In this document: one piece after another, positions 19,971 to 33,613 of the stretch
Position numbering within the stretch: the first letter of the stretch is position 1
Layout of the letters: every line of letters begins with the position of its first letter
NCBI GenBank assembly: GCA_022592435.1
Contig: JABYQS010000249.1
Coordinates: 1-43,903, forward strand
Source: Cerioporus squamosus
Lineage: Eukaryota > Basidiomycota > Agaricomycetes > Polyporales > Polyporaceae
DNA length: 43,903 nucleotides
Reading direction: 5' to 3'
The notes under the pieces: generated by a model
Told to the model about the DNA's origin: nothing
Databases searched by the model: none
The model's input: the letters and a program-made list of their open reading frames with translations, nothing else
Position numbers and translations under genes: made by a program

Positions 19971-21886
19971 TCAGTGTTCTAGTCTCTTCGAACCTGGGTT
20001 ATCGGAGAGCGGGATTGGCAGATCGGTTGTTGCCTGCTCCTCCACGCGATGTTCGTCCAGCAACCCTTCTTCGACCGATGGATCATCGTATGAGGGCTCC
20101 GGACGCGTCTTCGTTTCATCTTTCACTTTCTTGGTGAGCTGCGGACATGAGATCAGGGATGAAATACAAGTTTGAAGGGTCGAACGATATGCCTTACCGC
20201 AACATATAGCGCGGAGCTAATGATGATGCAGGTGCCCGCAATGGACAACAGGGAGGGACTCGTGTGGAAGAAGATACGTTCGAAGACAGTGGCGAAAACA
20301 ATCTGTACGCTGGTTCAGTGTCCATCCCCATAACTAAAATAGCCAACAGTACACTTACCTGCCCATACACAGCAATGGTACCGCGTCCTGCTGCCTCGCG
20401 TTGCAAACCAAGGGTTAACAATACCTGTAATGGATTGAATTCCATGTACACACGTGTTTTCCTGAGTATGGAAGGCATACGTACCTGGCCAGTAAATCCT
20501 GCGATGCCGATAAATAAGAGCGTGAGGAGCCAATCCCAACGCGTCGGAACGACGACAGAAGTTTGCATGGCGATCATTCTGTGCAAGAAGGCATAAGGGA
20601 AATGATTTACAAGAAGGAATGAGCCCACATACGCGATTACAGTCACAATGACACACAGTGCTGCATATGCGACCATACTATGCAACGCATGTGCTCGCTT
20701 CCCAATATGTCGGATAGTTGTGTCTGTGCAACGGCTACATGTGAGTTTGACTCAGCAGTAGAGGCGGACAGAATAGAACATACATGCGCCCGCAGCACCC
20801 ACCGCTCCAAGCAGCGCAACTCTGTCGCTCTGATGAGCTCTTCGCAGCAGCCTAGTCCCGTGATTACTCACCCTACGGCAGTGAGACGTCGAATAGGGAT
20901 CACGGACTCGTCCGCTGTTGATTCGCCGACCGCTCGTGGCATCACGCTATCAATACCTGGTAAGACAGGGTCATCGTGAAGACCGCTACCAAAGAGAAAG
21001 GCAGGGCGAGCTATGAGGACGACTCCAAACAAACTCGCGACTGTGAGGTTTCTTTATTAGAACATCGCTTGCGGATAAGCGAAGACAACACTCACTACCG
21101 GCTGCTGCTTCTCGCCACGAGAACGCTTCGTGCAAGAAAACTGCGCCGGCAATAGCAGTGAACATAGGTGAGAGAAATTGAAGCACCGTGGCGTCGGACA
21201 AAGACAAGTACTGCAACGAGTAGTACAGGCCATAGATGCCGAAAAATCTGTGGTCTCTTGTCAGTGTGTGGGTCGTCCGTGAATGTATTGTTACTCGCCC
21301 AAAGACACCGCGCTGAATCAAGAAATACCGCACGCCCTTTGGTCCCAAGATGGGGTCCGGCACGTTCATGAGATACCTGCAGGTGGATTAGCTTCCTGCA
21401 AAGTTCTGCGTCTATTCACTCACATGTATGTCACGCAGCATATCCAAGTAATCGCCTGTGAGTTCTCGAGTCAGAATTGGTTTGATGTGTGGCCAGTCGC
21501 AGCAGCGTACATACCATGCGCACGAGTATAAGCTGCGCAATCATTGAGCACAGTCTCGATCTTCGAACGCCTGGCCAACCTTATCCACTGCTCACCTCCA
21601 TTGCGGGTACAGGCGGATCCAGACTGTTTAACGTCTTCACACCGACGTTCATGAGTGAAAAGAACAATTGCGACGATGCGACGAGGAGTAGACCGATGTT
21701 GTTCTCAACCACCGCACGCAGGTATCCCGTCCATCGAAGCCACGTTCTCGTCAGTTGCGACGACCCTGACCCCGTTGACATAGTGGGCGCAGGGATGAAC
21801 GAAACCCGAGAAGATAACGGCACATCTGTGTCGAACGTTGTGCGGTCCGGCGTACTTGCGATAAACGGTGTTCTGTTCGTCGGCAT
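19971..21886 (-). CDS. EamA/DMT-superfamily transporter (SLC35G-like)
   Basis: Multi-pass membrane protein of the drug/metabolite transporter superfamily with two EamA repeats; substrate unknown. It begins MPTNRTPFIASTPDRTTFD, a soluble N-terminus. First-repeat helices include NNIGLLLVASSQLFFSLMNV, LILVRM, TWICCVTYMYLMNVPDP, FFGIYGLYYSLQYLSLSDA and TVLQFLSPMFTAIAGAVFLHEAFSW. The second repeat includes SLFGVVLIARPAFLFG, LLGAVGAAGA, WLLTLLFIGIAGFTGQ, LLTLGLQREAAGRG and IAGTCIIISSALYVA. An acidic cytosolic tail ends KRLEH. LILVRM is a separate 18-nt exon. The intron 21298-21248 (51 nt) needs a GC donor (TTTGG/gcgagt) to keep GVFG joined to FFGIYG. The gene diverges from CCH1 across about 410 nt. 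Ten helices are expected from the family. Confidence 0.88.
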
Positions 21887-22295
21887 GTTCTCTCTTCAGT
21901 TATCTCAAAATATTGCTGCTTGTCGTCGGTTGCGGTCCTTCGTCCTCCCAGCAGTAAGAAAATCTTTGACTAGCTCAGACCGGCATGGACCACGAAGTGA
22001 TAACGTCGCGAGGAGAAGCAGAAGCTGTAAGACACGCGCGCTGTAACACCGCGCGCGCAGTCGAGACTTGATTGCCTATCGGACTTGATACCGGAGTTTT
22101 CAATGAGCAGGCGGCGAAGCTTCGGCACCCCAGGCAGTTGTCGACTTCCTAGTCGTCTCGACGTACCTTGTCTGACCTCCGCACAGCGGCGAATGAATCA
22201 CTTGGCAGTGTCGCTGAGCACGGTAACGACGCCGACTTAACCGTCGCCGCCGTCATGCACAACGAGCTCGTTACGAGAATTCCCTTCTGATCTAT
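21887..22295. promoter_or_regulatory. Shared divergent promoter region EamA/CCH1
   Basis: 409 nt between two divergent start codons, so it must contain both promoters. No TATA box is apparent; AT-rich patches occur around 21900-21960. No calcineurin/Crz1-type site was confidently read. Confidence 0.45.
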
Positions 22296-25200
22296 ATGGA
22301 CGCTAGCCAACCTTCTGACTTGCACCGCTCCTCCTCCTCTGCTGTAGATTTAACTGGTACACCGGCTGGGCTCATTAATTCTCGTCCGACAACACCTCTG
22401 TCTTCCGACAGTCTTGCTCGTCGCCGCACTAGCTGGGGAGGCACCGGAGGCACCGACGTTATCCAGGACCCCCTTCGTTTCAACCTGCCGACATCAAGTC
22501 CACAGCCTACAGCGGGCCCGTCGCGTCACGCGGCGTGGTCGTCCGAGGACCCCTTCTACTCGCCTACGGAGGATGAGGCTCCGTTTCGCGACTACTCGTA
22601 TCGCACTGGCGGGATGCGCTACCAAGATACAGGCGCAATCTACTCCGCGTCGCAACCTGGCCAGTCGTCAGCCTCTCTTATCTCATCTCAGTTCCGGGAA
22701 TCCGGCGATACCACCGACAGTACACGAGATGACGACGAGGCGGCCCTCACGGCGAACTTGTCTCGGCAGGGTGCAGGGAGCGGATGGGGGGTTGGAGACG
22801 GTGTAGACCCAGAACGGTCAGGTGTGTCACCGCGAACGCGGAAGAGGACAGTACGCTACAGCACGTCCCCACTGAAGAAGACGGGAACCACGCTCAAGAC
22901 CGTGTCTCGCAACTTGAGACGCGCTTCATTACGCGTTGTAAACTTCGGGGGCCTCGGACTGGACGAGCACGTGCGGTTGGAGGATGCAGACGAGCGTGAC
23001 GGCAAGCGGGAGGACGAGGATGATATGCCCGACGAGGACGAGGTTCTGCCCGACCTATCGAAAACGTTACCCATACGTGGTCGCACACTTGGGTGCTTGG
23101 GACCTCGCAGCAGGCTACGACTCTCAATGTACAAGTTCCTCGTATATCCGTGAGTACTGTCTTTGCACTCTGACGCGGTCACTTCAATCTTCACTCATAT
23201 AGATGGACGGAACCGGTCATCCTATTATCAATCATCATCAACGCTGCCGTGCTCACTGTTCAAGCCTCTCGTCCTCACGCCCTACCAGAAGACTGGCCAG
23301 ACGATGCGAGACCGCCTCCCGTCGTTGGCTACTTTCATGCATGGGAAGATTATGCGCTCTTCGCATTATTCTGCTTCTTTACGTGCGTATCTTCTTCGAC
23401 TATGTTCGCATATGCTCATGCCTGTGCAGTCTGGAAGCATTTGCCCGCATATGCGTATCGGGATTTCTGCTGGATCCGGAAGTTCCCGTCTCCACGCTCT
23501 TTCAGTCACCACTCTCATCATACCCAGACATAACCCACCCACCGAACACTGCTGCAGAAGCTAGCTTCAACCTTGCACGCACACCCTCCACTCATTCACA
23601 ACCTGGACTCCATCGCGGCCAAACCATCACTCAACGTCTCCGCAACCTCCGAGCCAATCTAGCTCGTCCGTTCGTTCTGTCACAAGCTGTGACCACCCCT
23701 CTGCCTTCAGCCTCAGACGCCAATGGTAAAGGTACACCATCTCGCGCTCGATCCGACACTGTCCAGTCGAACTCTCACATGATGGAGAAGGCCGTTGCTG
23801 GCGCGCAAAACGTTCATTCTCACATGCGAAACCCCTCGGAGCCTACGTTCCTTTCGAAAGCTCTTCGTTCCGATAACCCCAGCGAGACCCTCTCCTTGCC
23901 ATTTCGATTGAGCGTCGAGGACTCTAGGAGCCAGACTCAGCGCAACCTCCCGTATCTTCGACATAGCTGGACTAGGATTGACTTCATTGCTATCATGAGC
24001 TTCTGGATCACCTTCGCACTGGCGTCCGCTGGTGTGGAACGCAATGACTATCACATCGGTTTGTTTCGCGCCATGAGCGTCCTCCGCACTGCTCGGCTAC
24101 TGGCCATCACATCCGGTACCACCGTACGTTGAGTCACAGGCTCTACTTCTACTCAGCAATAATCTCTGACCTTCGCTCAGACCATCATGCGGTCGCTGAA
24201 GACCGCGCGACCACTGCTTGCCAGCGTTGCTTACTTCGTGCTTTTTGCTATGATTCTCTTCTCGTAAGTCAGCAGTGCATACGAGAGCTTGACATATACT
24301 GAGATTGCATCGCAGCATCATCGGCATACAATCGTTCAAGGGGTCCTTCCGTCGGACATGTCACTTGTCGGCCACCCTCGGCGAGGACGAAATCCCGCTT
24401 GACCAGAATTGCGGCGGCTATATTGACCCTGCCACTCTACAACCAGTTGGCTATCTTGACCGCAATGGTGTCAATGCTGCGGTGAAGGGGTACATATGTC
24501 CGTTGGGACAGATCTGCAAGGTAGCCGTTCAAGCATCGGTTCGTCTCGCTTTGTACTCACACTCGTATTATATCAGGAAAATAACGAGAATCCTGAGGCC
24601 AACATAGAAAGTTTCGATGTTATATATTACGCTGCCTTGCAGGTCGTCATCGTTTCGTCTGCGAACGGGGTGAGCATAGACCCATCCGTTCCACTACTCG
24701 GCATTCATTGACTGTTGTTGCAGTGGTCTGGACTGATGTACCAGATGATGGACGCGGAGTTCTTCGTGTCTTGTTTCTTCTACATCGTTTGCATCATCGT
24801 GCTCAACTTCTGGCTGATCAACTTGTTCGTCGCCGTCATTACGAACACATTTTCGGCCATCCGTTCGGATACGAAGAAGAGTGCTTTCGGCGCTGCCCCG
24901 TACGTCCGTCCTCAGAGGTCATTTGCACATCTGCTTGACAGGATCTCGGTCTTCTTTTTAGTCTGGCCCCCGTCGTTGAAGAGCAAGAGGAAGGTTGGTC
25001 GACCGTCGATGGCCGCCGGGTCGCCGCGCGCAATCGTATCGCCGACATATATGAGAACATCCGGTGGTGTTGGGTAGGGTTCGCGCTTGCTTCCCTCATC
25101 CTGCAAGCGACCCGTACCGTCGATATCTCTGCGTTGCACGACGAGGTCCTGGACAAGGGTGAACTTGCTTTGACGATCCTCTTCGATGTGGAGATCGTCA

Positions 25201-28200
25201 TTCGAGTGCTCGCGTACCTACCGGACTGGAGGAAGTTTTTCTTCCGAGGGCAGAACGTTCTCGACCTGTTCCTTGCTATTGGCTCGAGCATCATTCAAAT
25301 CCCGGCTATCCATGAGTCGACAGTGTACCCTTGGCTGACGATCTTTCAACTGATGCGATTCTACCGCGTTATCCTGGAAATCCCAAGGATGAAACCTTTG
25401 CTCGTGAGTGGCTCCTCCTGAAATTCCGCTAGGTAGCATGTTCCTGACGTCTTTATCACATATAGCTCGCCGTGTTCGGCAACATGTACGGTCTTGCCAA
25501 CATGTCCTTGTTCTTGATTGAGATCAACCTGCTTGCGGCGCTCTTTGCTGTCCAGTTGGTGAGCGGCGACGTCAAGGCCGGGAACCTCATCGATTTTGGG
25601 ACCCTTTACAACACCTTCCTCGCCATCTACCAAGTCTTCTCCTCCGAGAACTGGACAGACGTGCTCTACACTGCCGCCGTACCGGAGGTGCCGCTCCGAC
25701 AATCGGCTGTCGTGATATTGTTCGTCGCTGGCTGGATGTTTTTCGCCAACTGTGAGTAGCAAGTATCGCTGGCGATGTGGGTACTCATAGACATCTTTAA
25801 CTTGCAGACATTGTGTTACAGATGTTCATTGCCGTCATCAATGAGAACTTCGATATAGCTGAAGAGTCGAAGAAGAGCAGGCAGGCGTCTCACTACTGGG
25901 CCTCCCATCGTCCTCAACAAGTTCGTGCGGCGTGGGTACGCAAGCTGAACCCGTATCGATGGTTCAAGGCTCAGCCGAAAGCCATTGAAGTCGAGTTGCC
26001 ATCCAACCTGGTGTTGCCGATGCAGAAGGCACTTGTCCAAGATTACAGCCTTCCGAAGAGGGATAAATCCTTCGTTGTCGGTACCTTCCATTCACTCAGT
26101 GTTGCACAAGGCTGACTCCTATCTCCCAGGACGCATCTACACGGAATGGTAGTGCTCGACAATACACGGCGAAGTCTACTCTGAGGCGCCTGCAACGTCT
26201 TTTCGCGGGAGACATAGCCGCAGGAGACGTACCGCTCACTACTCTTCGGAGTACCCGCCGCGATTCTGCTGCACCTGCTGACCCTATCGACGAGGAAACC
26301 GAAAGGCATCTGTAAGTCGGCATGACTTGCTGTCGTCCATGTCTTACTGAGCATCGCACAGAGAGGTTCTGGCCGCTCTCAACAATGATGCCGTCGATGT
26401 TGAGGAACTGAACGATGCATTGTACGAACGACGTGCCCAGAAGGCCGACTTCATCCGCGATCATCCGACGTACGACAAGACGTTCTGGGTTTTCTCCCAG
26501 AAGAACTGGCTCAGAAGGATGTGCCAAAAGCTCGTGGCGCCGGCTGGTGGCGATCGTATCTTCGGCACTCCTCATTCATCCATCGCGCATCCCATCTTCC
26601 AGCTCTTGCTACTTCTCACCGTGCTAGGAGGCATCATTGTGGAAAGTATCGCGACTCCGCTTTACCGTCGCGACTTCTATGCGACGAATGGGGCCATTCG
26701 TGGCACTTGGTTCGACATCGCTGAAGGGTCCTTCGCCCTTGTGCTACTGCTGGAGTTTGTCATCAAGATCATCGCGGATGGATTCTTGTTCACCCCGAAC
26801 GCCTACATCCGGAGCATCTGGAACGTCCTCGATCTATTCATTCTCGTCGGTATCTTAGTCAACGCGACGACTGGCCTCATCTTCATAGGCGGCCTTAGTC
26901 GTATCACCCGATCGCTAAAGGCTCTCCGGGCTCTCCGCCTTATCACGCTCATTGACAAGATGCGCTCCACCTTCGAATCACTGATCATTTCTGGTATAGC
27001 TCGTATCCTCGATGCTGCCCTCCTCGCCATCCTATACATGATCCCATACGCCGTGTGGGGTTTGAATATCTTCGCTGGCGTCACGAACGAGTGCAATGAC
27101 GACTCTGTTTCCGGGATCACCGACTGTATCGGCGAATACTCAACCAACAACCTCATCGACGGCTCATTCAACTACCTAGTCCCTCGAGTATGGGATAACC
27201 CTGCACCGTCGACGCAGTTCTCCTTTGACAGCTTCCGGCAGTCTCTCCTCATCCTCTTCGAGATCGTCTCCCTGGAGGGCTGGATAGACGTACTTGGAGT
27301 GGCGACCAGTGTCACGGGTGAGGGCCAGCAGCCACAGACGAACGCGTCTGTCGCGAACTCGATCTTCTTCTTGATTTACAACTTGATGGGAGGAGTCGTC
27401 ATCTTCACCCTCTTCGTCAGGTGAGCACTGATATCACTTCGCAACGGTGCCATTGCGTCTGACTCCGACCCAGTATCATCATTGGCAACTTCACGGCAAG
27501 GACTGGGTCCGCCCTCCTTACCCAGCCTCAGAGAGAGTGGATTGATCTTCAGAAGCTGATCAAGCGGCAACGGCCCTCGAAGCGTCCCAAGCAACGACCG
27601 ACGTGGCGTGTTAGGCAATGGTGCTATGACCGAGCTGTTCACAAGCACGGTTGGTGGTCCCGGATGATGACTGTGCTCTATACCTTGCACGTCATCGCTC
27701 TCATGTTCGTGATTTGTTCGCTCAGCATGTCGCTTATACTTACCGCACACTCACAGGACCCAGACGTTCACGCCGCAAGACTACCTCGACGAGTTTCGCA
27801 GTAAGTCCGCTTCCTTGTGCTTTACCAGACAATGCTCAGTGCTAGGACAGATGACTTCTTCATCTTCGTGACGGTCATGTATTGCATCGACATCGTCGTC
27901 AGGCTCTTTGGCCTGGGCTGGTCAAGCTACAGCGCCAACGGATGGAATATCTTTGACATCATCGTTGCCGGCGGCAGCCTCTTCACCACGCTCATCGTGC
28001 GATTCAATGCGGGCGGTTTCGTCGTTCAGCAGCTGCAGAAACTGTTCCTCACGTGTATCGCGCTGAAGCTCGTTCAGCGAGTGAACAGTCTCAACAAACT
28101 CTTCAAGACAGCAGTGTACGTCTGCTTCAGGAGTCACGTCTTGCTCCCACTGACCTGGGTGTAACCCACAGAGGAAGCTTGCCTGTCATTCTCAGCCTGC

Positions 28201-29922
28201 TCGGCCTGTGGATTATCTTGTTCTTGTTCTTTGCCATCCTCTACGTCGAAGTCTTCAGCTTGACCAAGTGGAACACGGGAGAGGATTGGAACCGGAACTA
28301 TTCTAGTATGGCGAACGCTCTGGTCATGTTAGCGTTCATGACAACTGGGTAAGTATTCTCGCATCCGCGCCTTGCCCAATTCGCTCACTCTATCGCAGGG
28401 AGGGATGGAACGAGTATATGCATGAGTTGTGAGTATCTCCGTCCACTGTCGTGTAGTAGGGCTTGTCTCATGTCAACAGCGCTCTGGACTACCCTCGTTG
28501 CACGATCACGGCTGCCGGGGAGACCGATTGCGGCAGCGTCTACTGGTCCTTCGTTCTCTTCATCGCCTGGAACTTGCTGAGCATGGTGAGTTGACTAAAT
28601 TCATGCTGCATATGGCAATCTTCTCCTGACCACATCTCTCTACAGTACATCTTCGCCAACTTGTTCACTGGTGTTGTTGTCGAAAGCTTCTACTACGTCT
28701 TCCAAATGTCTGGCGGCGCCAAGTCCATCACCCGGGAGGAGATGCGAGCATTCAAGAAGGTCTGGGCAGAGTTCGCCAACCCGAAGACAGGCTACCTGGA
28801 ACGGCAGAATTTTGTTCGCTTCTTCGGGGTATATAAGTCAATTTCACCTGGCGGGCTACTTGCTGACTACTCAATCCAGAAACTGAGTGGTATCTTCGAG
28901 GTCAAGATCTATCCTTCTGAATACAGCATTCCCCGCATCATGGCGGCATCGAAGGATCCTTTGAACCGGGACGCGTGGTCGGAGAAGATTGTAGAAGGCT
29001 ACGACTTCAACAAGACCGACGCCATGCTGAGCAACCTTGACCGGGCTGCTATCAAGCGGAGGAAGAACCTTTACAACCGCTTGTACCACGAAGCCAGGAT
29101 ATCTCACGAGCCCGGGAAAGGCATTTCGTTCACGAACATGCTGCTACTCCTTGCGCACCACAAGCTCATTGTGGACAAGGAAGCGCTTGTGTACGTACAA
29201 TGCTACTCGTGCGATGGTGATGACTTCTGAACCCTCGCTACAGATTGAAAGACCTCGTTGTGAGGACCGAGACGAACAAGCTTGTCACCGATCTCGTAGA
29301 CTTCGACCGTGTACAATCGCTCTTGCTCATGATCTTGTACCGCCGGCGGTACCTTGCCGAACGAGAACAGGCTCGGATGGCGCAGATGGGCCCGTCAGGA
29401 GGTCAGTATACCATGATTCTCTTCTGCGCTTTGCTTATCGGGCGTCGCAGACATCCCCGCTATCATTGTAGACGACTTCCCCGCTACGCCGCCGATGACT
29501 ACCCGCGACATCACTTCCCCGTACCAGACACCTGTGCACCGCTCTATGGATAGTGACAGGCCTGCGCTCATGCCAGGAAACCTTCAGTCTCCGGATGTCT
29601 CGTTTGCTGTCGATACGCCCTCGAGGCCCCTCCAGCGACGCCAAAGGACGAGCGATGTCAGCATGTTGTCTATAGACATGAGTAGCAGGTACGTTGGCAC
29701 ATTCACCAGCGATCATGCATATGTTTCTGACGAGTCGTGCTGGTAGGCTCGATGGCTCGATGTATAGGGATTCTCGGGCTGGAGATGACGACGAAATACT
29801 GTCGTCCATGCAGAACTCCATGTGGCAAGGTGGGTCTTTCGTCTCTTCTGTTGATGTCCAGAGTGTACTGAGCGTCCTTCACAGACATGATGTTGGAAGC
29901 TGCTGAGGAAGACAAGGAATAG
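22296..29922 (+). CDS. CCH1: Voltage-gated-type high-affinity calcium channel Cch1
   Basis: Pore-forming alpha subunit of the fungal plasma-membrane calcium channel working with Mid1. Roughly 2,100 residues in about 20 exons with four 6-TM domains. Domain I opens after [17 protein letters not shown] (junction 23152/23203). Its voltage-sensor-like helix is [11 protein letters not shown], its pore [13 protein letters not shown]. Domain II has [16 protein letters not shown] and pore [11 protein letters not shown]. Domain III has [18 protein letters not shown] and pore [11 protein letters not shown]. Domain IV has [15 protein letters not shown] and pore FMTTGEGWNEY. Aligned filter residues are therefore N/E/E/E. 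The C-terminus has an EF-hand-like segment ([19 protein letters not shown]), then a Ser/Thr/Pro-rich tail ending EAAEEDKE. The N-terminus (exon 1, 22296 to about 23151) is long, disordered and acidic. The donor near 26069 is weak. All other junctions I checked kept frame. Confidence 0.95.
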
Positions 29923-30366
29923 GACTTCTGTATGTAATTACTGTCACTCGTTCGCTGCACATACATACATATCGCACTTCTCAGGGACAATGATCAGGGT
30001 ACTGTAGAGTTATTGCATTAGTAGTGTAGACCACCTTCGCATCTAACTTATTCGATGCCATCTTACTTCCACTTCACCGCAGCCGAGACGTCCTCGTAGG
30101 AAATCATCGTCGTCCGCGAATGTCACCAACTGGGTGGTTGCTGGGTGGGCTGGAGCTTCGAGAATCGATGCCTGCCGGCGGCTGCGGGCGCCTGGGAGTC
30201 AGCGGAGTTTCGGAGATTGAACCAATCAAACCTTGTTGGGGCAGTGCTGCTGCCTCGCCTGGGACGGAGTCTGGATAACTTTTTTGCTGAGCATCGTACT
30301 TGCCGTCGACCTCATCGTCTGCCTCATCGTCCTCGACGTCTCCGACCTCGACCAAAACCGCCCAAC
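29923..30366. other. Intergenic, CCH1 3' end to eIF3a start
   Basis: Contains AT-rich sequence just after CCH1 and then the eIF3a leader. An open frame extends upstream of the eIF3a ATG in phase from 30145, but conservation begins at [13 protein letters not shown] (30367). Long CT-rich sequence before the ATG resembles fungal housekeeping leaders. Confidence 0.5.
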
Positions 30367-33300
30367 ATGGCGCCATTCACCAAACCGGAGACAGTCCTCA
30401 AGCAGGCCGAGGGTCTCATCTCTGTCGGTCAGACTCATGCTGCTCTCCAATCACTCACGGAGATGTTCTCTTCGAAACGATTCCGTTCTACACCTCTTGC
30501 ATCTCTCGAACCTATAATGCTGCGCTTCATCGAACTATGTGTCGAACTACGGAAAGGCCGGACTGCCAAGGAAGGTCTCATGCAGTACAAGAATATCGCC
30601 CAGAACTCCAGCGTGGCGTCCATTGAAGTCGTCGTCAACCGGTTCATCCAGCTGGCCGATGCGAAGGTACAGGAGGCCCAGGAAAAGGCTGACAAGGCTG
30701 TCGCGTTGGATGTGGACGATTTGGAGGCGAGCGAGACACCGGAGAGCATCCTGCTCGGCGCGGTCAGCGGGGATCAGAACAAGGACAGGACCGACAGGGC
30801 CCTGGTCACTCCGTGGCTGAAGTTCCTCTGGGAGAGCTATCGCACTGCTCTCGAGACCCTCAAAAACAATGCACGGCTGGAGATTATCTACCAGGTTCGT
30901 TCGCTGGTTCGACCACTTCTTGCATGACGTAACATGACCATTCGCGTAGCATATCGCCCAACAAGCGTTCAAGTTCTGCTTGAAGCACCAGCGCAAGGTC
31001 GAGTTCCGCCGTCTCTGCGAGACTCTCCGCCTTCATCTTTCCAATGTCGCCAAGTATTCGCATCAGCCGCATTCGATCAACTTGTCGGACCCCGATACCC
31101 TACAACACCACCTCGACACTCGCTTCGCGCAACTCAACACCTCCGTGGAACTTGAACTTTGGCAGGAGGCTTTCCGGTCCGTAGAGGACGTACATAACCT
31201 GCTCACGATGGCGAAGAAGGCCCCTCGCCCGGCTATGATGGCCAACTACTACGAGAAGCTGACGAAGATCTTCCTCATGAGCGGCAACGCCCTCTACCAC
31301 GCAGCTGCATGGGGCCGCTACTATTCCATCGTTACGGCCATTGGCGGCAAGTCCGAGGAGGAGATGAGCAGGTTAGCTGGACAGGTCCTTGTCAGCGCTC
31401 TCGCGGTCCCGGTCGGCATTCCGGGCGAAGAAGGCCCTGAAGAGACCAAGGGCAAGAACGCCCGCCTCAGCGCCCTCCTAGGACTGACGAGGACACCGAC
31501 GCGTACCAGTCTTCTGCGGGAAGCGGTTCGTCGCACTTATACCACATCAATGTGCTTTCTCTGACTCGCATACAGCTGTCGCGCAATGCACTGAAGCTCT
31601 CACCAGCGATCGTCAAATCGCTGTACAACGTCCTTGAAGTCACCTTTGATCCATTGACTCTTTGCTCGTCCGTTTCGCCCCTGCTTAAGTCCCTCGCCTC
31701 CGACACCTCCTACGCTTCCTACGTTCCTCTCCTCCAACGCGCTCTCCTCTCCCGTCTTCTCTCCCAACTCTCTCAGGTGTACAACACGGTCAAAATCAGC
31801 AACCTCCTGGAACTGGCCGCACCTTTGCGCGACGTCTCAATCGAGGGCGCTGGGTCCTACGACGATGAGCAGATCGAAGCCTACGTCATGGGCTGCGCTC
31901 GCCGTGGCGAGCTCAACGTACGTGTGGATCACGCGGCGGGTAGTATCACGTTCGCCGACAGCCCCTTCGCCGCTGTCGAGGATCCCAGCTCGTCGACTAC
32001 CATGGCCAACATCGGCGCCGTTCAGCCGTCCACCTCTGAGTTCGTTCGCACTCGCCTCAGCAACCTCGCATCTACTCTCCACAACTCCCTCACCGCTCTC
32101 TACCCTCCAACGCAGCCCTCTCAGGAAGAGCAGCAGGCTAAGTTCACTGCGCTTGTCGCTGCTGCGCAAGCTGAGCGAAAGGCTCTCCAGATCCGCCGTG
32201 CTCTCGTTGCTCGCCGGCGCGAACTCCTTTCAGAGCTCTCCGTTCGGAAGGAGAAAGAGGAAGCCAGCCGCCGTGCCGAGATCATGCGGAGGCAGCAGGA
32301 AGAGGAGGCTCGCAAGGCTGCCCAGGAGCTTCGCAACAAGGAACTCGAGCGCGCGCGTCGCGAGATCGAGAACATCCGTGTCGAGGAGGCGAAGAAGCTT
32401 GCTCAGAGCTTGAAGGAGAAAGGTACGCTCAAGGTCGACATCAACGTAAGTGCGTTGTATTCGTCGCATGTACATAGGACTAACTGGTCCCGCAGGATAT
32501 GGAGAGCCTCAGCACCGACAACCTCATGCGCCTCCAGGTCGAGCAACTCGAGAAGGAGAAGAAGGAGCTCAACGAGCGTATGCGCATACTCGCCAAGCGC
32601 CTCGATCACATTGAGCGCGCCTACCGTAAGGAAGAGCGCCCTCTTCTGGCCAAGGACTACGAGATACAGCAAGCGAACGACCGTGCTGCCTTCGAGGAAG
32701 CGCAGAAAGCACGCATTGAGGCGCATCGCCAAGCTCACCTCCGCGACATCGAGACGAAGAAGCGCCTGACCCGTATGCAGAGCGACTACAACAACCTCAA
32801 GGAAGCCGTCATCGCAAGGAGAGGCGAGGAGTTTGCCAAGAAGAAGGAGCTTGCGCAGAAGAAGATGGAGGAAGAGAAGGCGCAGCGTCGTGCAGCAGTT
32901 CTCAAGGCTCGCGAGGAAGAGCGCCTTCGCCAGGAGGAGGAGGAGCGGATACGCCGGGAGCAGGAGGAAGAGGAGGCTCGACTGGAAGAAGGTCAGTCGA
33001 TTGCCTATCTCACAATGGCTCGTGCTCACTTTTCTTTGCAGAGCGTCTCGCAGAGCTCCGCCGCAAGGAGGAGGAAGAGGAGGCTGCACGCGCCGCCGCC
33101 GAGCAGAAGAAGCGCGAGGAAGAGGAGCGTCTGGCCGCTATCCGCAAGCAAAGGGAAGAGGAGCGTCAGCAAGCCTTGGAAGCAGCTCGCCGGCAGCAAC
33201 AGCGCGAGGAGGAGGCTCTTCGCCGACAGGCCGAGCGCAAGGCTCAGGCTGCCCAGGCGCAAGCCCCTGCCCGCCCCACTTCTCGCGTACAGGAGCCAGA

Positions 33301-33613
33301 CGTTTGGCGCCGCACTGGTCCCCCGGCTTCCCCTCGTGCCGGCGTCGCCACTCCGCCGAGGTCCGAGAGTCCTGCACCTGCCGCCGCCGCAGGCAAGTAC
33401 AGGCCTGGCGCGCTCGGTGGTGGTGGTGGAGGATGGCGTGCTCGTGAGGCTGCGAAGCAGCAAGCTCCCGCGGCCGGAGACGCCTCCCCCGCCCGCCCTG
33501 CTTCTCCCGTCGTCCCATCCCCTGCGAGGGAGGAACCCCCCAAGGACAGCGACGGGTTCCAGACTGTCGAGAAGAAGGGCGTATGGCGGCCTTCGCGCCT
33601 CCGTGGCGCGTAG
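30367..33613 (+). CDS. TIF32: Translation initiation factor eIF3 subunit a (Tif32/p110)
   Basis: Largest scaffold subunit of eIF3, placed on the 40S ribosome near the mRNA entry and exit sites. Exons: 30367-30894, 30950-31525, 31576-32445, 32496-32991, 33042-33613. They total 3,042 nt and 1,013 residues, normal for fungi. The N-terminal helical repeat domain begins [24 protein letters not shown] domain follows at about residues 350-530 ([13 protein letters not shown] upstream, then [17 protein letters not shown]). A very long charged Glu/Arg/Lys-rich coiled coil spans about residues 600-880 (for example [18 protein letters not shown]). The Pro/Ala/Gly-rich C-terminus ends [20 protein letters not shown] and GA. 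All exon phases close. Expected to be essential and constitutively expressed. Confidence 0.97.

Noticed and set aside
22296..29922. Possible sodium channel or NALCN identity for the four-domain channel
   Set aside because: The filter has no Lys, and the EF-hand-like tail and fungal-type long N-terminus fit Cch1.
32200..33200. Apparent separate coiled-coil genes in other frames of the eIF3a region
   Set aside because: Shadow frames of the Glu/Arg/Lys-rich repeat; the eIF3a exons alone keep phase across five exons.
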